64,000 bases of DNA, taken from CAWDBV01 sp963800705 (GTDB taxonomy: Bacteria; Actinomycetota; Thermoleophilia; Solirubrobacterales; 70-9). The position numbers and the translations under genes are program-made. The stretch is taken from positions 186,001-250,000 of the forward strand of contig CAWDBV010000002.1 in NCBI GenBank assembly GCA_963800705.1. Reading direction: 5' to 3'. The notes under the pieces are model-generated. The model was not told where the DNA came from and did not search any database. It saw nothing but the letters and a program-made list of their open reading frames with translations. Within the stretch, counting starts at the first letter, position 1, and every line of letters begins with the position of its first letter. Positions 1-7,621 of the stretch are shown piece by piece.

Positions 1-133
1 TGAGCTTCCAGAACGGGAATCGCGAGTAGCGCTCGAAGGCGTCGATGTGCTCGTTGATCGTCGACGCGTCGCTCAGCATCGGGCGGTGATAGAGGAGCAG
101 GGCCCCGTCGACGTGGGCGCCCGTGCCAGTCAC
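1..133 (-). CDS. Unidentified protein, N-terminal fragment (runs off the window)
   Basis: Only the first 44 codons are inside the window. The frame opens with a GTG that shares bases with the stop of the glycosyltransferase gene upstream (GTGA, 4-base overlap), the same coupling seen throughout this locus, so the start is credible. The visible protein begins MTGTGAHVDGALLLYHRP and continues with an acidic, aromatic segment (HIDAFERYSRFPFW). No catalytic motif is visible. Position at the end of a glycosyltransferase operon, and the hydrophobic strand followed by YHRP, would fit the first Rossmann strand of another glycosyltransferase, but that is a guess. Confidence 0.6.
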   Translation of the reverse strand, partial: MTGTGAHVDGALLLYHRPMLSDASTINEHIDAFERYSRFPFWKL

Positions 134-1407
134 GGCTCGAGCAATCCGGCGACGACCCGTTCCTCGTGCTCCCAGTTCAGTACCTGCCGGGCGCGCTCGA
201 CGTTGGCGCGGTAGCGCCCGATGCTCTCCGGGTCATCGAGCAGGACCCGGACCGCGGCGGCGATCGAGGCGGGGTCGCCGGGGTCGATCTCAACGCCGAG
301 CTCGTATTCACTCGAGATCCGCTTCATCTCCGCCAGCGAGGGGTAGAGCACCGGGAGCCCCGCGGCGATCGCGTGAAAGAACCCGTTCGGGAGCGCGTTC
401 TCGTAGCTGACGCTGTCGGGCCGATAGAGGATCGGGGATGCATCGGCGGTCTCGATGAAATCGAGCACCTCGGTCGGGCCGACAATCCCGGGCGCGTGGA
501 CCCGGCCGGCAAGCCCCATCTCCTCGGCGAGTTGCCGGGACTGCTCGTGACCGCGGCCGAGGAACGCCAGGTGCACGTTGTCGGGCAGCATCCGCAGCGC
601 CTCGACTGCCTCGGGGACGGCATGCGCCGCCTTCAGGTTGCCGACCATGACGAGCAGCAGGTCGTCCGGCCCGACGCCGGTCACCGCGCGCAGGTCGCCC
701 CCGGAGCGCTCGGCAAGACGGAGGTCGTCGGCGTTGTGGATCACGCCGGCGCGTCGCCCGAAGCGCCGCTCGAGCAGGACCGAGAGCCCGTCGCTGACGG
801 TCGTCACCTGCTCGGCGCGCCGGAAGCACGACTTCTCGATCGCCTCGTAGACCCGCAGCACGGCGGCTGCGGTGCGGCTGGCCGGGGGCAGGGTCGTGCC
901 CGGCTCCCACGGGGCGTCGGGCGCGTCGTAGAAGAAGCGGGCACCCAGGCGCCGCGCCTTCCGGTAGACGCTCGGGTACTGGTAGAAGGAGAGCAGCCAG
1001 TAGAGGTCGGCGTCGGGGAGCAGCGCCGCCGTCTCCACGTTGCGGCTTCGGTAGTCGTGCACGGCCGAGCGGAGCACGAACGACACGCTGGTGAGCGGGT
1101 CGACGAGGAAGCGGTTCAGCGGCCATGCGAGGGCCCGAGCCAGGCCGTCGAAGGGCCGCGGCACGCGCCCGGCGAGCCGGGTCAGGATCGACGGCCCGGT
1201 GGGCGTCGGCGCCCCCTTCCTGACCCCGTTTTCGACGTTGCCGGTCGGCGGTGAGCGGAGCTCGAAGGCCAGCTCCTCATCGAGCTCCGTGCTCGGCTCG
1301 CCCTCGACGACCGTTGCCTGGTGGCCGAGCCGGGCGGCCGAAGCAGCGAACTTGTACGCGCGGGTATCCCGCTCGACGGCAATCGAAGTGACGACGCAGA
1401 CCCGCAT
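130..1407 (-). CDS. Glycosyltransferase, GT-B fold (GT4-like)
   Basis: A 425-residue probable sugar transferase acting at the inner face of the membrane in surface polysaccharide assembly. The N-terminal strand MRVCVVTSI opens a GT-B first domain. The second domain contains VMVGNLKAAHAVPEAVEAL (nucleotide-binding loop) and, near residues 339-354, LPNGFFHAIAAGLPVL, which occupies the place of the conserved donor-binding helix of GT4 enzymes. Start chosen at the ATG giving MRVCVV, because a close paralog at 5099-6385 begins at the same point; 20 extra codons upstream are possible. It diverges from the Gfo/Idh gene at 1488 across an 80-base promoter region. Donor and acceptor cannot be told from sequence. 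Confidence 0.85.
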   Translation of the reverse strand: MRVCVVTSIAVERDTRAYKFAASAARLGHQATVVEGEPSTELDEELAFELRSPPTGNVENGVRKGAPTPTGPSILTRLAGRVPRPFDGLARALAWPLNRFLVDPLTSVSFVLRSAVHDYRSRNVETAALLPDADLYWLLSFYQYPSVYRKARRLGARFFYDAPDAPWEPGTTLPPASRTAAAVLRVYEAIEKSCFRRAEQVTTVSDGLSVLLERRFGRRAGVIHNADDLRLAERSGGDLRAVTGVGPDDLLLVMVGNLKAAHAVPEAVEALRMLPDNVHLAFLGRGHEQSRQLAEEMGLAGRVHAPGIVGPTEVLDFIETADASPILYRPDSVSYENALPNGFFHAIAAGLPVLYPSLAEMKRISSEYELGVEIDPGDPASIAAAVRVLLDDPESIGRYRANVERARQVLNWEHEERVVAGLLEP

Positions 1408-1419
1408 GATCGATGGCGG

Positions 1420-1425
1420 ATCGTA
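1420..1425 (-). promoter_or_regulatory. Putative -10 box (TACGAT) of the leftward glycosyltransferase operon
   Basis: TACGAT on the minus strand lies 12 bases before the ATG at 1407. No Shine-Dalgarno sequence is seen in the gap. It matches the TAnnnT boxes found before other operon-first genes in this window. Confidence 0.4.
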
Positions 1426-1487
1426 GCGACCGTCACCAGTAGCCTTGCGAGCGTGAAATCGCTGCAAACCGTGCCTGGGCGGGCGAC

Positions 1488-2522
1488 GTGAGCATCACCG
1501 CGGGCGTGGTCGGGCTCGGCTACTGGGGCCCGAACGTGGCCCGAAACCTGAGCGCGATCGACGAGAGCACCGTGAAGTGGTGCTGCGAGACCGACCCCGA
1601 GCGCCGCGAGCGCTGGGCCGCGGTCTTCCCGAAGACCCAGTTCACCGACTCGCTCGAGGAGATGCTCGCCGACGACGAGCTCGACGCGGTCGCGATCACG
1701 GCGCCGGTCTCCGACCATGCCGCGGTCGCGCTGCGGGCGCTCGACGCCGGCAAGCACATCTTCGTCGAGAAGCCGCTCGCCCACTCGATCTCCGACGCGG
1801 CCGAGGTCGTCAGCAAGGCCGAGGAGCGCGGCCTGGTGCTGATGGTCGGCCACCTGCTCGAGTACCACCCCGGGATCGAGGCGCTCGAGGCGCACCTCGC
1901 CGCCGGCGATCTCGGCGAGCTCGTCTACATCTACGGCAACCGCGTCAACCTCGGCAAGCTGCGCGAGGACGAGAACGTGCTCTGGGACCTCGGCGCCCAC
2001 GACCTCTCGGTGATCTTGAAGCTCGCCGGCGAGGAGCCGAGCGAGCTTTTCGCGCACGGTCACCGCGGCGTCCAGGTCGGAGTGGAGGACGTCGCCTTCG
2101 CCCACATGGGCTTCCCCTCGGGACCGACCGCGCACATGCACCTCTCCTGGCTCGACCCGCACAAGGAGCGGCGGATCACCGTCGTCGGCTCGCAGAAGAT
2201 GGCGGTCTTCGACGACATGACCCTGGAGCGCAAGCTGACGATCTACGACAAGGGCTTCGACCCCGACGAGGCTTCGATCGGCGACTACGTCGCGCGCAGC
2301 GGAGAGATCACGAGCCCCGCGATTTCGAGCAAGGAGCCGCTGCGGATCGAGATGGAGCACTGGCTCGAGTGCGTTGCCGGCGGCAAGACCCCGCGCACCG
2401 ACGGCCGCTCTGCGCTGCGCGTCGTCCGGGTGCTCGAGGGCCTGCAGCACTCGCTCGAGGCAGGCGGTGAAGGTCGCCCTGTGCCGGCCGATCCGCTCGG
2501 CTCGGCCGAGGCCGTGCGCTGA
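1488..2522 (+). CDS. Gfo/Idh/MocA family NAD-dependent sugar dehydrogenase
   Basis: A 344-residue cytoplasmic oxidoreductase. The Rossmann nucleotide motif GVVGLGYWGPNVARN spans residues 6-20. The family hallmark EKP is at residues 94-96, its lysine being the expected catalytic residue. DLGAHD at 167-172 supplies the usual Asp/His pair. Length and motifs resemble WlbA/WbpB-type enzymes that oxidise C3 of UDP-N-acetylhexosaminuronates. Its neighbours, an epimerase and an LpxD-like acyltransferase immediately downstream, fit a nucleotide-sugar pathway, although the exact substrate is inferred. Starts at GTG. It heads a rightward operon with the genes at 2552 and 3550. Confidence 0.88.
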   Translation: MSITAGVVGLGYWGPNVARNLSAIDESTVKWCCETDPERRERWAAVFPKTQFTDSLEEMLADDELDAVAITAPVSDHAAVALRALDAGKHIFVEKPLAHSISDAAEVVSKAEERGLVLMVGHLLEYHPGIEALEAHLAAGDLGELVYIYGNRVNLGKLREDENVLWDLGAHDLSVILKLAGEEPSELFAHGHRGVQVGVEDVAFAHMGFPSGPTAHMHLSWLDPHKERRITVVGSQKMAVFDDMTLERKLTIYDKGFDPDEASIGDYVARSGEITSPAISSKEPLRIEMEHWLECVAGGKTPRTDGRSALRVVRVLEGLQHSLEAGGEGRPVPADPLGSAEAVR

Positions 2523-2535
2523 GCGCGGGTGCGGC

Positions 2536-2541
2536 TACCCT
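2536..2541 (+). promoter_or_regulatory. Putative -10 box (TACCCT) before the epimerase
   Basis: TACCCT ends exactly 10 bases before the ATG at 2552, with no ribosome binding site between. The same box-to-start distance occurs before the epimerases at 11903 and 42580, so an internal promoter giving a near-leaderless transcript is plausible. Confidence 0.45.
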
Positions 2542-2551
2542 TCACGCCCCT

Positions 2552-3550
2552 ATGAAGGCCCTGATCACAGGAGGGGCGGGCTTTATCGGCTCGCACCTCA
2601 CCGATTCGCTGCTTACCCGCGGCTGGGAGGTCGTCAGCGTCGATGATCTCAGCAAGGGGCGCAAGGAGGTGATCGAGCACAACTTCGACCGCGACGACTA
2701 CGAGTTCGTCGAGATGGACTGCCGCGATCTCGACAAGATGCTCGAGCTCGGCGAAGGCAGCGACGTCGTCGTCAACCTGGCGGCGACCAAGATCCCCCGC
2801 TACGGGAGCGCGCTCGACAACCTGACCGTCAACCTGCAGGCGAACCGGATCGCGCTCGAGGTCGCCCATCAGAGCAAGGCCAAGTTCATCCTCGCCTCGA
2901 CCTCCGACGTCTACGGCCGCAGCCCCGACCTCCCGTTCCGCGAGGACGGCAACTCGGTGATCGGGCCGAGCACGACGCCGCGCTGGTCCTACGGCGTCAC
3001 CAAGCTCACCGACGAGCACATGGCGTTCGCCTACCAGGACGAGTACCACCTGCCGATCGTCGTGCTGCGCTACTTCGGAAGCTACGGTGAGCGCCAGTAC
3101 CTGAACTGGTGGGGAGGGCCGCAGGGCGTCTTCCTCGAAGCGATCTCGAAGGGCGAGCCGATCGAGGTCCACGGCGACGGCTCGCAGACGCGCTGCTTCA
3201 CCCACATCGACGACATGGTCGAGGCGACCTCGCTGGCGATCGAGCGCGACGAGGCGAACGGCGAGATCATCAACATCGGCTCCGACCACGAGATCTCGAT
3301 CAAGGACCTGGCGGTGCTCATGCACGAGCTCTCCGGCGTCGGAGGCGAGCCGAACATCGAGCTCGTTCCCTACGAGTCGTTCTCGCGCGACTACCAGGAC
3401 GTGCTGCGCCGGATCCCCGATCTGACCAAGCAGAAGGAGATCCTCGGCTATACCGCCGGGGTCAGCCTCGAGGAGGGCATCCGCCGGCTGTGGGCCTGGT
3501 ACAACGAGCTCGGCGAGAGCGAGCGGCAGGAAGAGCGCGTCAGGGCCTGA
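2552..3550 (+). CDS. NAD-dependent epimerase/dehydratase (extended SDR, nucleotide-sugar)
   Basis: A 332-residue extended short-chain dehydrogenase. The NAD-binding GGAGFIGSH is at residues 7-15. The catalytic Ser/Thr lies in ASTSDVYG (115-122) and the Tyr/Lys pair in YGVTK (147-151). RCFTHIDDMVEA near residue 215 is typical of UDP-hexose 4-epimerase-like enzymes. It probably epimerises or dehydrates an NDP-sugar for polysaccharide synthesis; the sugar is not determinable. The downstream acyltransferase starts inside this gene's stop codon (TGATG), so the two are translationally coupled. Confidence 0.88.
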   Translation: MKALITGGAGFIGSHLTDSLLTRGWEVVSVDDLSKGRKEVIEHNFDRDDYEFVEMDCRDLDKMLELGEGSDVVVNLAATKIPRYGSALDNLTVNLQANRIALEVAHQSKAKFILASTSDVYGRSPDLPFREDGNSVIGPSTTPRWSYGVTKLTDEHMAFAYQDEYHLPIVVLRYFGSYGERQYLNWWGGPQGVFLEAISKGEPIEVHGDGSQTRCFTHIDDMVEATSLAIERDEANGEIINIGSDHEISIKDLAVLMHELSGVGGEPNIELVPYESFSRDYQDVLRRIPDLTKQKEILGYTAGVSLEEGIRRLWAWYNELGESERQEERVRA

Positions 3551-4449
3551 TGCCGTTCACGGTCGGCGAGCTCGTAGACCTGCTGCAGCGCGAGGCGGGG
3601 CTCGGGGACGCGGCGGTTCCTGACCGCCACGCGAGCCTCGACGGTTTCTCTCCGCTCTCCGACACGCGCCAGAACACCCTCACCTGGACGAGGAGCGCCG
3701 AGAACGACTGGTCGCAGATCAAGGCAGCGGCGGTGATCGCGCCCCTCGGGGCGAACGCGCCGGACGGGGACCCGGCCGTGCTTGCGGTCGAGCGGCCGCG
3801 GCTCGCCTTCGCGCTCGCGCTGCGCGAGTTCGGCAGCGAGCCGCGTCCGACGGGGGTCGAGCCGACCGCGATGATCGGTGACGGGGCGGCGATCGCCGAG
3901 GACGCCTACATCGGCGGCTATACGACGATCGGCGACGGCGTCGAGGTCGGAGCCGGGACGGTGATCAAGGACCACGTCTCGATCCGCGCCGGGACCCGGA
4001 TCGGGTCCGGCTGCACGATCTGGCCGGGAGTCGTGATCGGCACCGACGGCTTCGGCTACGAGCAGGGGGAGGACGGGGAGTGGGTCAAGCTCGAGCACCA
4101 GGGCGGGGTCGTGATCGAGGACGGCGTCGAGATCGGCGCCAACACCTGCGTCGACCGCGGCGTGCTCGGCGACACGACGATCCGCGCCGGCGCGAAGGTC
4201 GACAACCTCTGCCACATCGCCCACAACGTCGAGGTCGGCGAGCGGGCGATGGTGATCGCGCTTTCGATGGTCGGTGGCAGCACGAAGCTCGGCGCCGAGA
4301 GCTGGACCGCCCCTGGAGCGGTGATCAAGAACGGGCTCGAGGTAGGTGGCGGGAGCCTGGTCGGGCTCGGTGCGGTCGTGCTCAAGGACGTCGCCGCCGA
4401 TGACGTCGTCGCCGGGCTGCCGGCCAAGTCAATAAAGAAGCCCGGTTAA
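3550..4449 (+). CDS. LpxD-like left-handed beta-helix N-acyltransferase
   Basis: A 299-residue protein with the full two-part layout of LpxD. An N-terminal uridine-binding-like domain (residues 1-100) precedes hexapeptide repeats (about 104-290) such as IGDGVEVGAGTVIK. The LpxD signature VDNLCHIAHNV is at 217-227, with the expected catalytic His at 225, and GTDGFGYEQ at 164-172 matches the substrate-lining loop. In diderms LpxD N-acylates UDP-3-O-acyl-glucosamine for lipid A. In this apparently monoderm genome a role in N-acylating an amino sugar of a surface glycan is more likely. It is coupled to the epimerase upstream and ends one base from the stop of the convergent PIG-L deacetylase. A second LpxD-like protein lies at 13027-14004. 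Confidence 0.85.
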   Translation: MPFTVGELVDLLQREAGLGDAAVPDRHASLDGFSPLSDTRQNTLTWTRSAENDWSQIKAAAVIAPLGANAPDGDPAVLAVERPRLAFALALREFGSEPRPTGVEPTAMIGDGAAIAEDAYIGGYTTIGDGVEVGAGTVIKDHVSIRAGTRIGSGCTIWPGVVIGTDGFGYEQGEDGEWVKLEHQGGVVIEDGVEIGANTCVDRGVLGDTTIRAGAKVDNLCHIAHNVEVGERAMVIALSMVGGSTKLGAESWTAPGAVIKNGLEVGGGSLVGLGAVVLKDVAADDVVAGLPAKSIKKPG

Positions 4450-4450
4450 G

Positions 4451-5089
4451 TCACGTGACGATCCAGCGCACTACCTCGAACGCTTCGGCGTAGGGGACGC
4501 CGATCTGAGTCCCGCGGAAGCGCAGCTGTGATCGCAGAAAATCGTCGTTGACATAGTCGCGCTGTGACTGTGATTCGTACGCCTTGACGGCGTCGAGCTT
4601 GGTCTGCACGTCCTCCTCGCTGAGGGTGACGAAGCACTCCGTTCGAAACTGGATGTTGTTCCACGGTGCCTCGTAGGCGAGGATCGAGCGGCGCTTGAAG
4701 GCGCGCCTGCCTTCGATCGCCACCACATGGTGGTCCTGATGCAGATCCTCGACGGTCGGCATCAGCACCAGGTCGGGCTCGAGCGCGGCGTTCAGGTCGA
4801 CCATCGTCTGCAGGAGCTCCTGGCGGACCGAGGCGAAGCGGCGCACCTCGAAGTCGAGAACCTCGAGGTTTTCCGGAACGACGCCGAGGACCTTGGTTGC
4901 CGCCTTGACCTCGTCGAGCAGCACGTCGGGATGCCAGCCCTCCGGGACCGAGGACTGGCAGCCCGAAAAGGCAACGTAGTGAACCTCCGCTCCCTCTCGG
5001 GTCCAGCGCGCTATCGATCCGCCGGCGGCGAGCTCGCCGTCGTCGGTATGGGGCGCCAGGACAAGAACCTTGGAGAAGCCTTCGGGCAT
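4451..5089 (-). CDS. PIG-L/LmbE family N-deacetylase
   Basis: A 212-residue probable zinc-dependent deacetylase. The metal-binding motif appears as PHTDDGE at residues 13-19 (usual form HPDDE), and the second as HQDH at 117-120 (usual HPDH). Family members remove acetyl from N-acetylglucosamine on nucleotide, lipid or small-molecule carriers. Next to an N-acyltransferase gene, it could supply the free amine that is then re-acylated, but that link is inferred from position only. It is the last gene of the leftward group after the glycosyltransferase at 5099-6385, with a gap of 9 bases. Confidence 0.85.
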   Translation of the reverse strand: MPEGFSKVLVLAPHTDDGELAAGGSIARWTREGAEVHYVAFSGCQSSVPEGWHPDVLLDEVKAATKVLGVVPENLEVLDFEVRRFASVRQELLQTMVDLNAALEPDLVLMPTVEDLHQDHHVVAIEGRRAFKRRSILAYEAPWNNIQFRTECFVTLSEEDVQTKLDAVKAYESQSQRDYVNDDFLRSQLRFRGTQIGVPYAEAFEVVRWIVT

Positions 5090-5098
5090 CGAGTAAGG

Positions 5099-6385
5099 CT
5101 AAGCGCCAGGGCCCAGGATCTCCGCAAGGGTCCGTTCTTCGTGCTCCCAGTTGATCACCTGGCGAGCTTTCTCGGCATTTGCGCGGTATCGGCCCCTCGC
5201 TTCGGGATCGTCGAGCAGAGCGCGCACAGAGCGGTCGATCGAGGCGGGGTCGGTGGGGTCGAACTCGATTCCGAGATCGTGCTCGGTGGCGAGCGCGGCG
5301 ATCTCCGGAAGTGGCGGATAGAGGACCGGCAGCCCGGCCGCCACCGCGTGAAAAAATCCGTTCGGCAGCCCGTAGAGGTAGTTCGGGTTGTAGGCGGGGT
5401 AGAGGAGGAGCGTCGCGTCGGCGGTGCGGATGAAGCTGTTGACTTCGGTCGGTGCGACCGGCTGCAGGAGATGGACGCGGTCGGCGAGCCCCATCTCGTC
5501 GACCAGCCCGCGTGAGCGCGCCTCGTGGTCGTTGCCGACGAACGCGAGGTGAACCTGGGCAGGGAGCCTCTGCATCGCCTCAAGCCCTTCGCGGACTGCC
5601 GTGCCCGGCTTCCACTGCCCGGCGAGGACGAGCAGGAAGTCCTCAGGGCCGACACCGGCCACCTGCCGCACGTCGCGCTCGACGCCCGTGTCGAGGCGAA
5701 GCTCGTGGGCGTTGCGGACTACGTCGGGCCGGCGCCCGAACCGCTTCTCGAGCAGCCGGGCGATGCCGTCGCCGCAGGTCGTGAACCGCTCGGCCCTGCG
5801 CGCCGCGGTCTTCTCGATCTGCTCGAACGTCCGCAGCGCGATCCGCTCGACGCCGTGCTCGGTGACCGCTTGCCCTGGTTCCCAGTAGGCGTCGGGGGTG
5901 TCATAGAGCAGTCGAGCGTCGTTCTTCTTCGCCTTGCTTCGCACCGCCCGGTACTGCTTGTAGCTGTGAAGCCAGTAGACATCGGCGTCGGGCAGCAGCT
6001 CCATCGTCTCCCGGTTCGCCTCGCGGTAGCTATGGAGGTGGTAGCGCAGGCTGTAGATCCACGAACGCGCCGGGTGCAGGATCCACTTGTTGATCGGGTT
6101 CGTGATGAGCCCGATCGGAATCGCCAGTGGCCGCGGAAGCCGCGCCGTGATCCGGGTCAGGAACGTGGGACCGGGCACCTTCGGACTGCCCTTGCGGACG
6201 CCGCCTGTGAGCTGCCCCGGCGGCGGCGAGATCAGCTCGAAGGGCAGGCCGCTGTCGAGCATCGAGCTTGCCTCACCCTCGACGACGATCGATTCGTGTC
6301 CCAGCCTGGCGACCGAGGCGGCGAACTTGAGTGAGCGGCTGTCGCGCTCGAGTGGGATCGAGGTAACGGTTACGACGCGGGCCAG
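5099..6385 (-). CDS. Glycosyltransferase, GT-B fold, with apparent CTG start
   Basis: A 428-residue paralog of the glycosyltransferase at 130-1407. Both share the N-terminal strand (VVTVTSIPLERDSRSLKFAAS here), a donor-side segment LPNGFFHAVAAGLPVLYPP and the C-terminal WEHEER. No ATG, GTG or TTG occurs in frame between the upstream stop and this conserved core. The codon aligned with the paralog's initiating Met is CTG at 6385, two bases after the stop of the methyltransferase upstream. CTG initiation by translational coupling is the simplest reading; an indel near the 5' end is the alternative. Function is inferred from fold and context. Confidence 0.78.
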   Translation of the reverse strand: MARVVTVTSIPLERDSRSLKFAASVARLGHESIVVEGEASSMLDSGLPFELISPPPGQLTGGVRKGSPKVPGPTFLTRITARLPRPLAIPIGLITNPINKWILHPARSWIYSLRYHLHSYREANRETMELLPDADVYWLHSYKQYRAVRSKAKKNDARLLYDTPDAYWEPGQAVTEHGVERIALRTFEQIEKTAARRAERFTTCGDGIARLLEKRFGRRPDVVRNAHELRLDTGVERDVRQVAGVGPEDFLLVLAGQWKPGTAVREGLEAMQRLPAQVHLAFVGNDHEARSRGLVDEMGLADRVHLLQPVAPTEVNSFIRTADATLLLYPAYNPNYLYGLPNGFFHAVAAGLPVLYPPLPEIAALATEHDLGIEFDPTDPASIDRSVRALLDDPEARGRYRANAEKARQVINWEHEERTLAEILGPGA

Positions 6386-6387
6386 AG

Positions 6388-7570
6388 CTAACTCACCTTG
6401 AGCGCTTCCGCCCTGCTGTCCGCAGGCTTCTCCGCTCTCTCCCCCTGCTGCCGGCCGAGCATCCCGACCCCCATCTGCGGGACGCCGAATAGCTCGCGCG
6501 AGCCCTGCGAGGACTGGATCTCGACGACCCGGAAGCCGTCGGCCTCGAACCATTCGCTGACCTCGTTGTAGCCATGACGGTGCGCGTAGCGGGGGGAGAG
6601 CCAGTCGCGGAGCGCGTGCTCGGTGTTCGAGGGCTTCCAGCGGTCGCCGTAGCGGAGCTTGCCGAGCCTGGCGTGCGAGGGGCCCCAGCGACGCACATAC
6701 GAGCCCGCGACCAGGAGCTTGAAGATCGCGTTGCGGATCGGGCGGGGCGAGCGCGAGATCAGCGGCCGGAACACCCACTCGACGAAGTTGTGGCGGCGGT
6801 GCCACCAGCGCGGCGTGTTGACGAGGTGGTCCTCGGCGCCGTAGACCCAGATGAACAGGAAGCCGTCGTCAGCGGCCCGCTTCGAGATCGACTGGAAGCC
6901 CTCGAAGGTCGAGTAGGTGTGGTGGAGCACCCCCTCGCAGTAGACGAGGTCGAACGACCGCTCCGCGAACGGGAGGTCGAAGAGCGAGGCGACGACGTAG
7001 TTGATCCCCGGCTGGCGGCGGAACTCGTCGCGGCGGTGAAGGATCGTGAAGTTGAGGTCGATGCCGAACGTCTTCTCGGCGCCGGTCACCCGCTGCAGCG
7101 CCGTCGTCTCCATTCCCATCCCGGCGCCGACGTCGAGCAGCGAGCTGTGGACGATCCTCCGGATTGCGGTCGAAGTGCTGAAGCCAGACCTTGCGGTTCA
7201 GGTCCTCGAGCTGCTCCTGGGTGAAGGTGAACGAGAACTCGTTCTCGCTGGTCAGGTCCCACTCGTCGGTGAACGTCTCCTGCACCGCCTCCTCGCCCTT
7301 GCGGGCGTCGGCGTCGGGCCACTTGTAGTCGGCCGACCCCTGCAGGTCACCATCGTGCTGTTTCGAGAACCACTCGTGAAAGGGAGTGGTGAAGCGCAGC
7401 ATCACCGGTGTGTCGGCCTCGATCGGATAGCGGATCCGGCAGCTCTCGCAGAGCAGCACCCCGTCGACGACGTAGTCGCGCCCGTCGGTCTGCTCGGTGG
7501 TGAACGGCTCCAGCCGCAGCTCGCCGAGGCAGGTCGGACAGCGCAGATCGCTGTAGGCCCCCGTTTCCAT
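6388..7570 (-). pseudogene. SAM-dependent methyltransferase with N-terminal zinc-ribbon, frameshifted
   Basis: The N-terminal half reads METGAYSDLRCPTCLGEL with a second CESC pair, a Trm112-like zinc ribbon, up to HFDRNP. The C-terminal half continues in another frame with SSLLDVGAGMGMETTAL (SAM motif I), ASLFDLPFAERSFDLVYC and the methyltransferase tail. The break is near 7157-7165, and restoring two bases there gives a continuous 394-residue protein reading NPRRIVHSSLLDVGAG. Both halves are otherwise free of stops, so this is either a sequencing error or a very recent mutation. The intact form would methylate a sugar or lipid carrier. A similar intact protein is at 15110-16165. Confidence 0.8.
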
Positions 7571-7579
7571 CAGCGCGGC

Positions 7580-7585
7580 ATCGTA
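7580..7585 (-). promoter_or_regulatory. Putative -10 box (TACGAT) before the methyltransferase
   Basis: TACGAT on the minus strand sits 9 bases before the ATG at 7570, in the 51-base gap after the glycosyltransferase at 7622-8974. A short inverted repeat GTCAC-G-GTGAC lies just upstream. Confidence 0.35.
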
Positions 7586-7621
7586 GCGGTGGGGGTCACG
7601 GTGACGACTCGGCTCATCGGG

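Noticed and set aside
166..1254. Long open frame on the plus strand opposite the first glycosyltransferase
   Set aside because: It mirrors the codon bias of the minus-strand gene, contains no recognisable motif, and would clash with a clear glycosyltransferase. Many such shadows exist in this GC-rich sequence.
3109..3549. N-terminal extension of the LpxD-like protein
   Set aside because: The extra residues are Arg-rich and lie entirely in another frame of the epimerase gene. The ATG in TGATG at 3550 starts the conserved domain.
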